Assembly: GCA_905147135.1 (NCBI GenBank)
Contig: LR990049.1
Coordinates: forward strand, 5,907,428 to 5,971,427
Origin: Blastobasis lacticolella
Lineage: Eukaryota; Arthropoda; Insecta; Lepidoptera; Blastobasidae
Reading direction: 5' to 3'
Length of the DNA stretch: 64,000 bases
Each line of letters begins with the position of its first letter. Within the stretch, counting starts at the first letter, position 1. The notes beneath the pieces were generated by a model, which saw only the letters and a program-made list of their open reading frames with translations, was not told the DNA's origin and made no database searches. The translations under genes were made by a program, and so were the position numbers. Below, one piece after another: positions 9,912 to 19,560 of the stretch.

Positions 9912-12884
9912 TCATGTATCACAATTTTCACAAAATCTTAAAATAAATTTACAAACAACACAGAAACGGTCCGCAAACAAGTCGCAGTCCGACGCCGAGC
10001 TGAGAAGACCATTCAGCAGGATACGTGATTTTACCAAAGGCGAATTACTATGGGCCGCCGTGCGACAACTGTCCTCAGCCAGCAACCGGATACGATTGCT
10101 ACGGAACCGCGTGTACTTATTAGGTACGAACAATGAGCAGATGCGTGATACGAGATCAGGACAGTCAAGTTCACTACGTAAAATTTTACAAAAGATCAGC
10201 ATTAAATTAAAATTCCGGCGTACCTCCAAGGAATTAAAGCCCAATGTTCCCAGAAGATATTTTGTAGGATACAGATATGGGTAATACCTATATCGTTTTT
10301 TAAACAAAAAACGTAAGAATGCCTTTTGTACTTTTTCTAATAAAAGTCTGTATGAACTTTCGTGTGGACCCCACACGACCGCCCCTGTCTCTAATTTTGT
10401 ACGCACTAACGCAGTGTAAATTAATGTAATCGCACTAACATTATGAAAGTCCTTTGTGTTACGAATAATGAAACCTAATCTTTTATAACCATCAACCGCT
10501 AGATTTTTTATATGTTCATTAAACGACAATTTTTGGTCAAATATGACGCCAAGATCCGTTACTGTTTCCACTCGTGTTATTAAATCTGCTCCTAAGTAGT
10601 TCATGGATGGTATTGGATTACGGGATCTGGTAAAGGAGATAGTAGAGCATTTCGCAATATTCATTTGAAGTTTATTATTATTGCTCCATTGAAGAATTGC
10701 ATCAATGTCGGCCTGGAGTAATATGCTATCCTCGGGTTCTTTTATCTCACAAAATACCTTAAGGTCGTCTGCATAAAGCAGACACCTGGAATGTTTGACT
10801 ACAGATTTGAGATCATCAACCATAATCGTGAACAATTGTGGACCGAGAATAGAACCCTGACTAACACCAGAACGCGTGGAATATGAGTTGGAAACATAAC
10901 AACCATACCGTACATATTGTCGACGGTCACGGAGGTAATCGGCAAAGAATTGTAATAACCCAGGGCTGAATCCCTTGGCATAAAGTTTGGAGAGCAAGAC
11001 GTCATTGTCCACACAATCAAATGCCTTCTGAAAATCGAAGTAAACTACGTCTACTTGGGAACCTCTGTCAAGACACTGTGATACGAAGTCTGTGAGACTT
11101 AGTAAATTCGTATTGACAGAACGTTGACTTCTGAAACCGTGCTGACAATCAGACATGTATGGTTTTATCTGCAAATCAATTTTGTTGTGTAAAATATATT
11201 CGAAAACTTTTGCTGGTGACGACAGTATGGCTATTGGTCGATTGTTTTCAACGCAGGTAGTATCACCAGATTTAGGTATTGGACATACTCGTGATATTTT
11301 AAACTGATCAGGGTATTTGCCCGTACTTAAAGATAAATTAAAAATGTGACAAAGAGGCAACTTTAAAAAGTGCTTACACGCCTTAAGAATGTATGGCGGC
11401 ACATTGTCAGGCCCAACCGAGCTCCTAAGCTTCAACTTTTCTAAGCTTTGTAGTACATCAGTCTCGGATATGTTATAAATATGAATCCGAGCTGAAATCC
11501 AAGGTTCATATTCGACATTTACCGCCTTGTAGTCGAGCTGTGGATTATGAGGGAGAAAAACGCTCGAGAAATAGTCAGCAAAGGCATTCGCTGTTTCACA
11601 TCCCGAGAATTCAATACCTTGGTAGGTTACCGTAGACTTAAATCCACCTTTTGACCTAAGATTACTAATGTGACTCCAAAACGCTCTTGGATTGGACTTT
11701 ATATTATATTGGATGCTCTGTACATAGTCGTCATAGGCCTTTACTATTCGTGCCTTGATGCTTGAACGTAAACGGCTAAAAGCTTTGTATGATACTGCAT
11801 CCCCAGTGGCCTTCCAGTTACGATGGCATTGGGCCTTTTTTCTTAGGTCAGTTATTATATCTCCCGTAAACCAAACTGGATATCGCCTACTAACGTGACC
11901 GGATCGGTGTTTTTTCGGTGCACAAATATCAAATATTTCATATAATATATGATAGAAATTGTTTACGGCGTTGCTGAGACTGGTTTCCTGAAGGACAGAG
12001 TCCCAGTCTACTTCTGAAATTAAATCATACATTGCCTGAAAGTCAGCCCTCGAAAAATTCCAATCTTTCTGGGTATCGATATTACTGGGATCGACGTATG
12101 TATCAAGGCTATTTCTAATGCCAATTTCTAACAAAACGTAAATATCTAATGGCGGATGATAAGCGTCGGCATGGGGTACTAGCCCTTCGCCTTCAATTTT
12201 GGATACAGTAACTGATCTCGCAACACGATCTTGTAACAAAATAACGTCTAATTTACTATTATGTGTATTAAATATGTTATTGTAATCACTAAAATTACAA
12301 ACATTCAGAAAATAACAGTAATAACTCGATACCTCCAGGGTGGCACTATTAAGGTTTAAATCACCCAACACAATTACACTCCCATTCAGCAGGTCGATAT
12401 TAGATTCTACCATATGAAACCATACCATATAGTCTGCAGCTTTTGCATTTGGTGGAATATACACAACATTAACAAAGTGCTTTATGTTGAGTAAGGTAAA
12501 CTCTGCCCACAAATCTTCTCCTTGGCCTGTTTGAAGATTACTAAGGCGCTTCAAACTCAAACCAGGTCTTGCGGCAATGAGCACACCACCGCCGCCTTTG
12601 GATTGTCTGTCTCGACGTAAAACGGTCCAACCATCTGGCACGATCTCAGCGTCCCTCACTGAACTATCTAAGAAAGTCTCCGTTACTGCAACTATATCCG
12701 CTCCTTGAGCCATCAAACTGCTTCTCCAATGCGCTAATTTAGTTTTTAAACCTCGTACATTTTGATAGATAATGTTTAGGAAGTCTGCTCTGCCCGATAC
12801 ATGGTTATATGTTGGGGTGCAGTACGAACGGTTTCTAAGAGAAGTGAGTTCTGTTTCGTTGTGAGCGAAATGACCTCCAAGGTT
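9912..12884 (-). CDS. LINE ORF2: endonuclease-reverse transcriptase
   Basis: Open from 12884 (just after a stop at 12885-12887) to the stop at 9912, about 990 codons. The endonuclease begins upstream of the first ATG with IIYQNVRGLKTK, then VAVTETFLD, and has VIVLGDLNLNSA and the SKLDVILL region. Reverse transcriptase motifs follow in order: RPIAILSSPAKVFE, DFQKAFDCVDNDVLL, GVSQGSILGP and the catalytic YADDLKVF. A C-terminal region of about 200 residues follows. The enzyme would nick target DNA and prime reverse transcription of its own mRNA. The first ATG (codon at 12713) lies inside the endonuclease, after the conserved NVRG block, so initiation must use a non-ATG codon, reinitiation or a +1 shift from ORF1, with which it overlaps by 50 nt. 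Confidence 0.88.
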   Translation of the reverse strand, partial: NLGGHFAHNETELTSLRNRSYCTPTYNHVSGRADFLNIIYQNVRGLKTKLAHWRSSLMAQGADIVAVTETFLDSSVRDAEIVPDGWTVLRRDRQSKGGGGVLIAARPGLSLKRLSNLQTGQGEDLWAEFTLLNIKHFVNVVYIPPNAKAADYMVWFHMVESNIDLLNGSVIVLGDLNLNSATLEVSSYYCYFLNVCNFSDYNNIFNTHNSKLDVILLQDRVARSVTVSKIEGEGLVPHADAYHPPLDIYVLLEIGIRNSLDTYVDPSNIDTQKDWNFSRADFQAMYDLISEVDWDSVLQETSLSNAVNNFYHILYEIFDICAPKKHRSGHVSRRYPVWFTGDIITDLRKKAQCHRNWKATGDAVSYKAFSRLRSSIKARIVKAYDDYVQSIQYNIKSNPRAFWSHISNLRSKGGFKSTVTYQGIEFSGCETANAFADYFSSVFLPHNPQLDYKAVNVEYEPWISARIHIYNISETDVLQSLEKLKLRSSVGPDNVPPYILKACKHFLKLPLCHIFNLSLSTGKYPDQFKISRVCPIPKSGDTTCVENNRPIAILSSPAKVFEYILHNKIDLQIKPYMSDCQHGFRSQRSVNTNLLSLTDFVSQCLDRGSQVDVVYFDFQKAFDCVDNDVLLSKLYAKGFSPGLLQFFADYLRDRRQYVRYGCYVSNSYSTRSGVSQGSILGPQLFTIMVDDLKSVVKHSRCLLYADDLKVFCEIKEPEDSILLQADIDAILQWSNNNKLQMNIAKCSTISFTRSRNPIPSMNYLGADLITRVETVTDLGVIFDQKLSFNEHIKNLAVDGYKRLGFIIRNTKDFHNVSAITLIYTALVRTKLETGAVVWGPHESSYRLLLEKVQKAFLRFLFKKRYRYYPYLYPTKYLLGTLGFNSLEVRRNFNLMLIFCKILRSELDCPDLVSRICSLFVPNKYTRFRSNRIRLLAEDSCRTAAHSNSPLVKSRILLNGLLSSASDCDLFADRFCVVCKFILRFCENCDT

Positions 12885-13620
12885 TTACACAGATATTGGT
12901 AGCACAATTATCAGTAGCCAAGATATTTTTTAAATATTTATCTGGAACTCCCAATTTAAAAGATGCGTAGTTTCCACGAGCATTCAAGGCCTCCACAGTA
13001 CACACATCCTCTCCACAGATTCTTTCCAGGTGCTCAGTAACTTGTTCGATAGATGTACCTTTCTTGACATAATATAGATGTACAAATACCTCCTTCTCAG
13101 CAGCTTCAAGCAGTGTTGTACCTGGGGTCGCTGTTCCACGTAAAACTGCGGCAAAAGATGGTCTAGAACGCTCCGCCGCTTCAACCTGCACATCACCGTC
13201 AGGGTTCCCATCGATAGGCGCCGCCATCACGGTAGCGGACGCAGACGCAGAGGGTCTATTGTTAGCTGGAATTGCATTCAACGACGAATCCTGCACTTCA
13301 CGATCAGCTTTATTTGGGAGATTCTTCTTTCCTTTTTTCGGCTTTGCTTTTAACTCCTTTGTTTTAGGCTTAATCATAACGGGCAGCAACACAGATTCGT
13401 TTACGATGTCACTGCCATCCGAAACAGTCTGTACGGGGATTACATCGACGGGATTGTGAGCCTCACATTTCTCAATAAGCACACCCTGATGTTCCTTCGG
13501 TAAGGTTTTTACTTCGTGTTCTAGCGCCGCAACTTTGTCTGTGAGTATTTTGATTGTGTTCAGTAGCAGCTTAGTCAACGCTGCATTCTCCTCAGTAATC
13601 TTAATTACAAATTTCTGCAT
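12835..13620 (-). CDS. LINE ORF1: nucleic-acid-binding/coiled-coil protein
   Basis: 261 aa from ATG 13620 to TAG 12835-12837. The N terminus has a heptad-like helix (about residues 1-45, LLLNTIKILTDKVAALEHEV). Then comes a Lys-rich low-complexity middle (KTKELKAKPKKGKK) and a C-terminal folded domain (VFVHLYYVKKG...FKLGVPDKYL...CVKPWRSFR) with the pattern seen in ORF1 proteins of lepidopteran LINEs. In this family ORF1 coats the element RNA and may act as chaperone. It ends within ORF2, in another frame. No CCHC zinc knuckle is present. Confidence 0.78.
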   Translation of the reverse strand: MQKFVIKITEENAALTKLLLNTIKILTDKVAALEHEVKTLPKEHQGVLIEKCEAHNPVDVIPVQTVSDGSDIVNESVLLPVMIKPKTKELKAKPKKGKKNLPNKADREVQDSSLNAIPANNRPSASASATVMAAPIDGNPDGDVQVEAAERSRPSFAAVLRGTATPGTTLLEAAEKEVFVHLYYVKKGTSIEQVTEHLERICGEDVCTVEALNARGNYASFKLGVPDKYLKNILATDNCATNICVKPWRSFRSQRNRTHFS

Positions 13621-13735
13621 TTCTTCACAAACAATACGATACGAACCGTAACATTATCGAATAATTGCGAGTTATCTAATTTTGAGACATCGGCGTCAGT
13701 AGTCGCATTACAATCATTAATATAAATTTAACCCA

Positions 13736-14198
13736 CCCAAAATCCAAAATTCTACACTAAATAACATGGTTCCGCTGGTATTTATTAGCAAGGATAAAGA
13801 GAAAATACGTTATTTAGGTTTGAGGAATTTAATATTTATTTGTCTATGTATAAGGAACTGGTATAAGGAACTGTTGAATTAGTAATAAGTAAGAATATCC
13901 ACAATAGATTTTGATGCTGGATAACTGTACGCTGGACGGAATACTCGAAGTTGCAGATGGTTGATTGTCCATTCTTTGATGTTGTCTGTGCTTGTAGTAA
14001 TTATGCTCCTTTAAGCATAATTATGGCTATTATTATATAGGAAATGTTTGGAAATTCGATTTTTTTGAATATCTTGATTGCGCAGGAACTGAAATAGATA
14101 ATTTATTATAAACTAGGGTTTCTGGATCCATCGTTATCGTATAATTTCCATTAAGTAAAGTAATAAAGGTAACATCGAATTTTATCAATAATAACAAC
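13736..14198. other. Intergenic sequence
   Basis: 5' flank of the LINE; nothing recognised. It includes a short direct repeat (gtataaggaactg, twice near 13,848-13,872). Confidence 0.45.
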
Positions 14199-14417
14199 GC
14201 CACGCAAGAGGTCCCGGGTTCGATTCCCGGCCGGGCGGAACTTGAAATGATGAATTTTAATTTCTGTTATGGGTCTGGGTGTTCTATGTATAATAAGTAT
14301 GTATTTAAAAAGTATTTAAGTAGTTTATCAGTTATTTAGCACCCATAGCACAAGCTTGGCTTAGTTTGGGACTAGATGACGCTGTGTGAATTTGTCCATA
14401 AATATTTATTTATTTAA
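14199..14417 (+). mobile_element. SINE family B, 5'-truncated
   Basis: Contains the tRNA-like box B (gtcccgggttcgattcccgg at 14,211-14,230), the body with 'aattttaatttctg', and a tail of tatttattta repeats. It is homologous to the copies at 3224, 32,582, 37,708 and 42,473. The 5' tRNA half is missing. Confidence 0.75.
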
Positions 14418-14723
14418 TTTATCATCTCCCAAATTTGTACGAGGTCCCATATAGAGCACATGAACCCCTAAGGTGACCATGAGTGCATAAAGCCTATCAC
14501 ACCATCTAGTCCACTGCTGAACTTTTGTTGATGATAATGTAATTATGAATTAAGTTTCTTTTAGTGCTTGTACACAACATGCACTAAATTTAATGCGGAA
14601 CATATTATACTGACTAGCACAATTTTTATGTGCACTTATTTTAGAAATACACCGTGTATTCGTATATAGTTGTATCGCTTGACACTCAAGTACTTTTTAA
14701 AGATTTTTGATCATCATCATCAT

Positions 14724-14963
14724 CATCTTGGCGTTAATGTCCCGGTTGTGCTCTCGCTCCAGGATTCGGCATATCAGATAATTACAGCGACTGCCAACTG
14801 GAACGACCTCTGTGACCCTGCTACCAGGGGAACCTGACCAGCCTGGATCATGGTTACATATTCAGCCGCTTGAATGTACAGGTTTCATCACGACATTTCC
14901 CTCACCGTAAGAGCATCGGTTAGCATTCAACTAAATGTATATAACACTCGACCACCGACGCTT
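14724..14963 (-). mobile_element. SINE family A copy (minus)
   Basis: Matches the reverse complement of the full copy at 45,071-45,403 from the 3' end (atcttggcgttaatgtcccgg) to the 5' end (ccaccgacgct). Most of the tRNA-like head is lost, with only the first bases remaining. Confidence 0.7.
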
Positions 14964-15440
14964 TTACCTACATAATAAATAACTCTGTAATAAATATTCT
15001 GCATACTTACTTATTGGGCGTTTTGTTTATTTGTCAAGCGCAACTGAAATAAATAAAGAAAAGAAATGAATAATACTAAGCTTCAGTTTAGTGGGCTCCT
15101 CTTAATTCATTGTCTACTTTCAAATAACTTTTACTGTGTTGTTACTTATTTTTAATTTGTCTTAAAATCTTAAAAATGTAACGTTTTTCTTAGAGTTCAA
15201 TACAGGCTGTTGAAAATATTAAAAAAAGCTTTTAGGTTATTGATATTAAACTTTAATAATGAAAATGTTGGGTAAGTAAACATCTTACAGTAAAACCTAC
15301 GGAGTGAGATAGTGAGACTAGTCCAAAGATTCTCAGCTTACAGCTCTAAGCTTTAGTGCCATGCAGCGAGCTATGCTCAATGTTTTTCGCTATTCGTTTG
15401 AATATGAGTTTTTTCGTTAGGTTAAGTTTGTTTTATATTT
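14964..15440. other. Intergenic sequence 3' of gene 2
   Basis: No gene or repeat recognised. An AATAAA on the minus strand at 15,444-15,449 is a candidate poly(A) signal for gene 2, about 175 nt past its stop. Confidence 0.4.
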
Positions 15441-15622
15441 TAATTTATTATTGTATTGTTGAGGTGTTAAATTCTGTAAACGTTTAAATACTCTTAATAA
15501 AAATAATCGTATTAGTTTTGACATTGCTGCTGGCAGTAACTTGCTGCGCAAACGAAGTGGAAGACTATTGTCAGTAGTGGACTGCAATTTCCAATTATAT
15601 CACTGTTATTTTATAGTCTGGT

Positions 15623-18447
15623 TTAGTCATTACTGTTAAAACACTTGAACCATTTACCCTCTTTTGTAGTCACAACTCCATCGAGGTTGGTAGTGATGAC
15701 AGCAAAGCCTTTCTTCACTAGATTTCCAGCCTCATCCTTCACCATCCTGTAGTCAACGTTGGTGGAAGTCCCAATGAAGTTGCCATCACCAGAGCCTGCG
15801 TTCTGGATACGGTTGGCGACCTCTTCTTGCTGTTTCTTCTGCCTGCTAATCTGCTCTTGTATTCTTCTTTGGGTCTCTTCTATCTGCTTCTGTATGTTGT
15901 TGTGGATCCTTTCGTGGAAATCTCGACTGAATGGGTTTGGCACCTGTAATACAAAAAATGATATGGTCTTAGCGACTGCATGGGGCGGTGATATCTTGCA
16001 GAATATAGTGGATCCAGCCCCATAATATTGGTCGTTAGTTTGTTATGCCATAATAAGTTAACTAGATCAATGTCGAATATCTTATTTCGCGAATGTGCTA
16101 TTATGACAATATAATATCTTGCTATTTTGATCTTTAAAATATAAGGCGAAGGATATATATTGCAGCGAAACAAAATAAAAAATTTGAATGTGCTGTGGTT
16201 AATATTTTTATACAACTTTAGATAAAACGAACGTCATCTGTGAGATTATTATGGGGACTAAGCCAGACCATAACCACAGGCATGGTTTCCTTCAAAAGCG
16301 ATGCCGTCATATAGCACAATGTAGAAACAATACGGCGCGGCGCTTTTTGAGACCACTCTCTAGGAAACCGCGACATAAAGGACCGACCAAAACGCTGTCG
16401 CTGCGATAACAAAGCTCGTACTGTCTGTCTGGCAAAAAATGGCACTAAGCCGTACTATTACAGCCACTATATGACGGCACCTCTATTCTGGGAAACCGTG
16501 CTTTTGGTGAGTTGAAACAGATAACATCTAATCCAGAGAGTTTCTCTACTTAACTTCGAATCTAGTACCAGAGAGTTACTCTACTTAACTTCGATTAGGT
16601 AACTAAATAATTCTGCATATAGCTGAGCGTAATTAAACTCATTAGTCATTAAAATATATATAACACAGTTGTTAGTAACATACCTCTTCAAATGTTTATT
16701 TACCACTATCGATTACATAAGCCTATTGAAAGAAAATTGCAAACTTTGTTAGTATTTGGGTGTATGTTTTATGCCTATATAGGTGCAAGCTTTTTCCGTC
16801 AACTTCATACGATTGCTTATGCCGTGTTGTTATGCGAACTGCAGTGAATTTTTGTAAAAAGGATGCCCTACCCCAAGTTGCCCAATTTTATCCAAATCAT
16901 AATACACAGACAGACCGAGTTACTTTTAGTTAGTTAGGTTTACATACACTATGCAGAGTATTAATAATTCGTTAAGATTGTTAATAAATATTTACCGGGT
17001 TGTACCTGAAACAAACAAAACAATAAGTTTAATAATTAATATTATTATATCACAACCCTTTTTATATTTTACCAGCCATCCCCTGCGGTATTCACATTCA
17101 ATCCCTCAGAATCGTATTACTATTCCAGCACCAAAAATTACGCAGGAAACTCGGGAAAGCTTCCTATTATTTTCAAAGATTACCACAAACTCTCTACCTA
17201 GTACCTAATAGATTAAACATACCACTTACCATCTTTTAGATCAGTTAATACAGTGATTTAGTTAGGTATCTCGTGATTTATTTTCCAGTGACACAGCTGG
17301 CAAACAGAGTTACCTAACTAAACAACAAATGACAGTGAATTCTAGTTTAAATTAATGATAATTCTTGTTTAGGTTAATTTTATCTTCGTAATGTGGGATT
17401 GTGGAGTCTGATGTATTAGATGCTTTTAAATGGAGCAGCCGTCACTGCTACTCCCCTTAGCGAGAATTTATAGCAGCGATCCATAGAGATGAACGTATTT
17501 AAAGTAAACATACCAACAGACGATATACTACCTATTTTTATTTATGTCCAAAGTTGAGTAATGAATACTAAAAAGTCACACGGCCGGCACGAAAGTCGAA
17601 ATAAGCGATTACTAAAAAACTATAGTGACGTTATCGCTGAATGAATATAATAACAATATGGTAAATTGGCACACTTACCCAGTATATTCAAACCGCTGAC
17701 TGGATGCTCCTGTTGGGAAAAAACATAAATATTTTTAACGACCGCATATTTACATTGCTACAGTTCTCTTAACCCAGAAAAAATAATGAAACTAAAAACG
17801 AGAACGTATATTGAGGACCACGTCTGAACGTTGTACGATGTCAATGTGAAGGTAATCATGAATTACTTAGTCACGGTGATGGCTTTGATAACGATGAGTT
17901 TTCCCAATTCGCAACCGTGCTTTGTTGCTGAGCCCGATTGCACTACACTTAGCTAGGCGTCACAAAGTCGGCGCCAGTAAAGTTATAGAGTGACTTAGCG
18001 AGTTTAGTTTTCACTTGCGTTGAAGCATTGCTTATCTACTTTCGACGAAAATAGGGGTGTTATAAGTTTTACGCGTGTATCTGTGGCTTTGTATGTCTGT
18101 TTGTAGCATCGTAGCTCCCGAAAGGATCACCGATTTGGATGCTATTTTTTCTGTTTGACCGCTTATTTCACCCCGGAATAGTGTCGGTGGCGTGAACGAC
18201 TCCGCCGCCCGCGCCGCCATCTCAAAGCGCGTTCCAAAGGCGCTGCCGAACGCTGCCAGCCGCTGCCGACCGCTGCCACACCCCGGTGTGAATGAAGCTT
18301 TATTGGGCGACTTACGTGCCTTGTATTGTATATTAATATGAATAGTGTAGGTTCGATCAATATATTAAATTTTTATTTAAACAGATACTTACCCTGTGCC
18401 ATTATTACAATCACCGCCAAAAGTACAACCCTGGGCATGAATGCCAT
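15623..18447 (-). CDS. Gene 2: secreted seroin-like paralogue of gene 1 (4 predicted exons)
   Basis: Assembled exons (minus): 18447-18393, 17709-17679, 17005-16996 and 15943-15623, total 417 nt, 138 aa. Exon 1 is 55 nt, exactly as in gene 1, and encodes a signal peptide (MAFMPRVVLLAVIVIMAQG). Exon 2 starts with GASS, as in gene 1, and phases 1, 2 and 0 at successive junctions are the same. A 10-nt exon leads into the last exon, which starts VPNPFSRDFHERIHNNIQKQ, the same module as gene 1. A Gln/Arg/Glu-rich helix (about residues 50-80, likely coiled coil) and a C-terminal domain (NFIGTSTNVDYRMVKDEAG...VVTTKEGKWF) follow. Compared with gene 1 it has one module, no proline segment and no acidic tail. 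The function is unknown; a silk or antimicrobial role is inferred from the seroin likeness only. Confidence 0.7.
15944..16995. other. Last intron of gene 2
   Basis: Non-coding by this model. An open frame on the minus strand (16,218-16,445) shows no recognisable domain. A donor-like GAAGAG/GTATGT near 16,684 (minus) could mark a lost exon, but its reading frame meets a stop within five codons upstream. Confidence 0.4.
18020..18300. repeat. Repeat with GC-rich gctgcc array in gene 2 intron 1
   Basis: The left part (gtagctcccgaaaggatcac) matches a repeat core also found near 40,800. The right part is GC-rich with several imperfect cgctgcc(g/a) units at 18,239-18,280. It stands out against the AT-rich intron and is an inserted repeat rather than a CpG promoter. 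Confidence 0.5.
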
Positions 18448-18522
18448 TGCACTCTCGAATTTGTTCTTTGCACAAACGAAATTCTTCCACAGAAGTATTT
18501 CGGTTTCAACTGCTGAAGTCAA

Positions 18523-18555
18523 ACTGTGGATATTGCATTTAATGCTGTATTTAAA
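18523..18555 (-). promoter_or_regulatory. Candidate core promoter of gene 2
   Basis: TTTAAATA (18555-18548) lies 30 nt before the A of ACAGT (18527-18523), the spacing expected for a TATA box and initiator. The implied 5' UTR is about 78 nt. Confidence 0.45.
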
Positions 18556-18559
18556 CATT

Positions 18560-19560
18560 ATTCAGATGTTATTGTTCGCGACGTAACAATCTGTTTAAAT
18601 ACTGAGACTAATGAGGGCTTTGTAGTTCTAGGTAACGTTGAAAGAAGTGAGTAATAAACAGTGATAAAGAATAGATGTCAATAAGCACAAATGTCTGGAC
18701 ATTTGCCAGAAAAATAAGACAGACAACAGACTTTTATCTTGAAATACGGAAAAGCAATTACCTTAGAGTCTGCAGTCTACTGTATTGTAATAATAAATAA
18801 TAATGCAGTACATATCCTTTAGTCCCATTTTGTAGCTAAACGTCGTAGCTAGCTACGTAATGGGAAATAAAATTCCGCTTCTGTAACCGGCTTTCAAATG
18901 GAAATACTTATGATATTTTAAGCTTTCATGTAGTGTCTACGATAAGTGTGCCCTGTATAAAGGTTAGTAATTATAAAGGTGAGTCTTTTTTTATCCTAAT
19001 GTCACACACTTGCACGGGCTAAATGCTATTAGAAAAGAACGGGAACTGAATAAAATACTGCCCACTTATGCTGCAAAGTAATTTATTGATTTCGAATAGG
19101 CTACGGCACGTTAGGTTATGCACGCTTATCAATTGCATTTTCCAACCGTTAAAATCGTAATATTTCACTGTTTATCATTATGCATAGAAATAATTCAAAA
19201 ACGAAGCATAGTTAATCGAATTCTAAAGAAAGAAATTGGTGAGGTGAGAAATTTCAAGATATATTTTTTGCTGTTATGAAGTATATTCTGACTCATATAT
19301 TTATAAAACTAGATAGGTAGGTAAATAGACATAAACTGAGTCAAATATTTATTTTTTCCATGACCCATGAGTCGTTCATAAGAACACCTATAACCGTGGA
19401 AATGGAGTTGCAAAGATTAATCACTGACTCATCTACTTATTTATCTTTTCTAATAGGCATCGCATGGAAATATGTTTCGTTCTTGAGAACTAATCTGGTT
19501 TGCTTTATGCCTGTGAGTACGCTGGCTACCTTAACCTTCAAACTGGAATACAGGTACTTT
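18560..19560. other. Intergenic sequence upstream of gene 2
   Basis: No coding potential with a recognisable domain and no named repeat seen. Confidence 0.45.

Larger units (their letters stand above)
9799..13735 (-). mobile_element. Jockey-type non-LTR retrotransposon, nearly intact
   Basis: A two-ORF LINE on the minus strand. ORF1 is 13620-12835 and ORF2 ends at 9912; then comes a short 3' UTR and an A-rich tail visible as T runs on the plus strand at 9799-9831. ORF2 has an apurinic-like endonuclease followed by reverse transcriptase, the order of the I/Jockey/CR1 group. Both frames are uninterrupted, so insertion is probably recent. The 5' end (about 13,735) is a guess, and I could not find a target-site duplication. 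Confidence 0.85.

Noticed and set aside
16218..16445. 75-codon minus frame within the gene 2 intron
   Set aside because: No motif recognised and it lies in an intron of a well-supported model on the same strand.
17220..17235. Three-nucleotide exon (ATG) for gene 2 before a GTAAGT donor
   Set aside because: It has a weak acceptor and is not needed to keep the reading frame.
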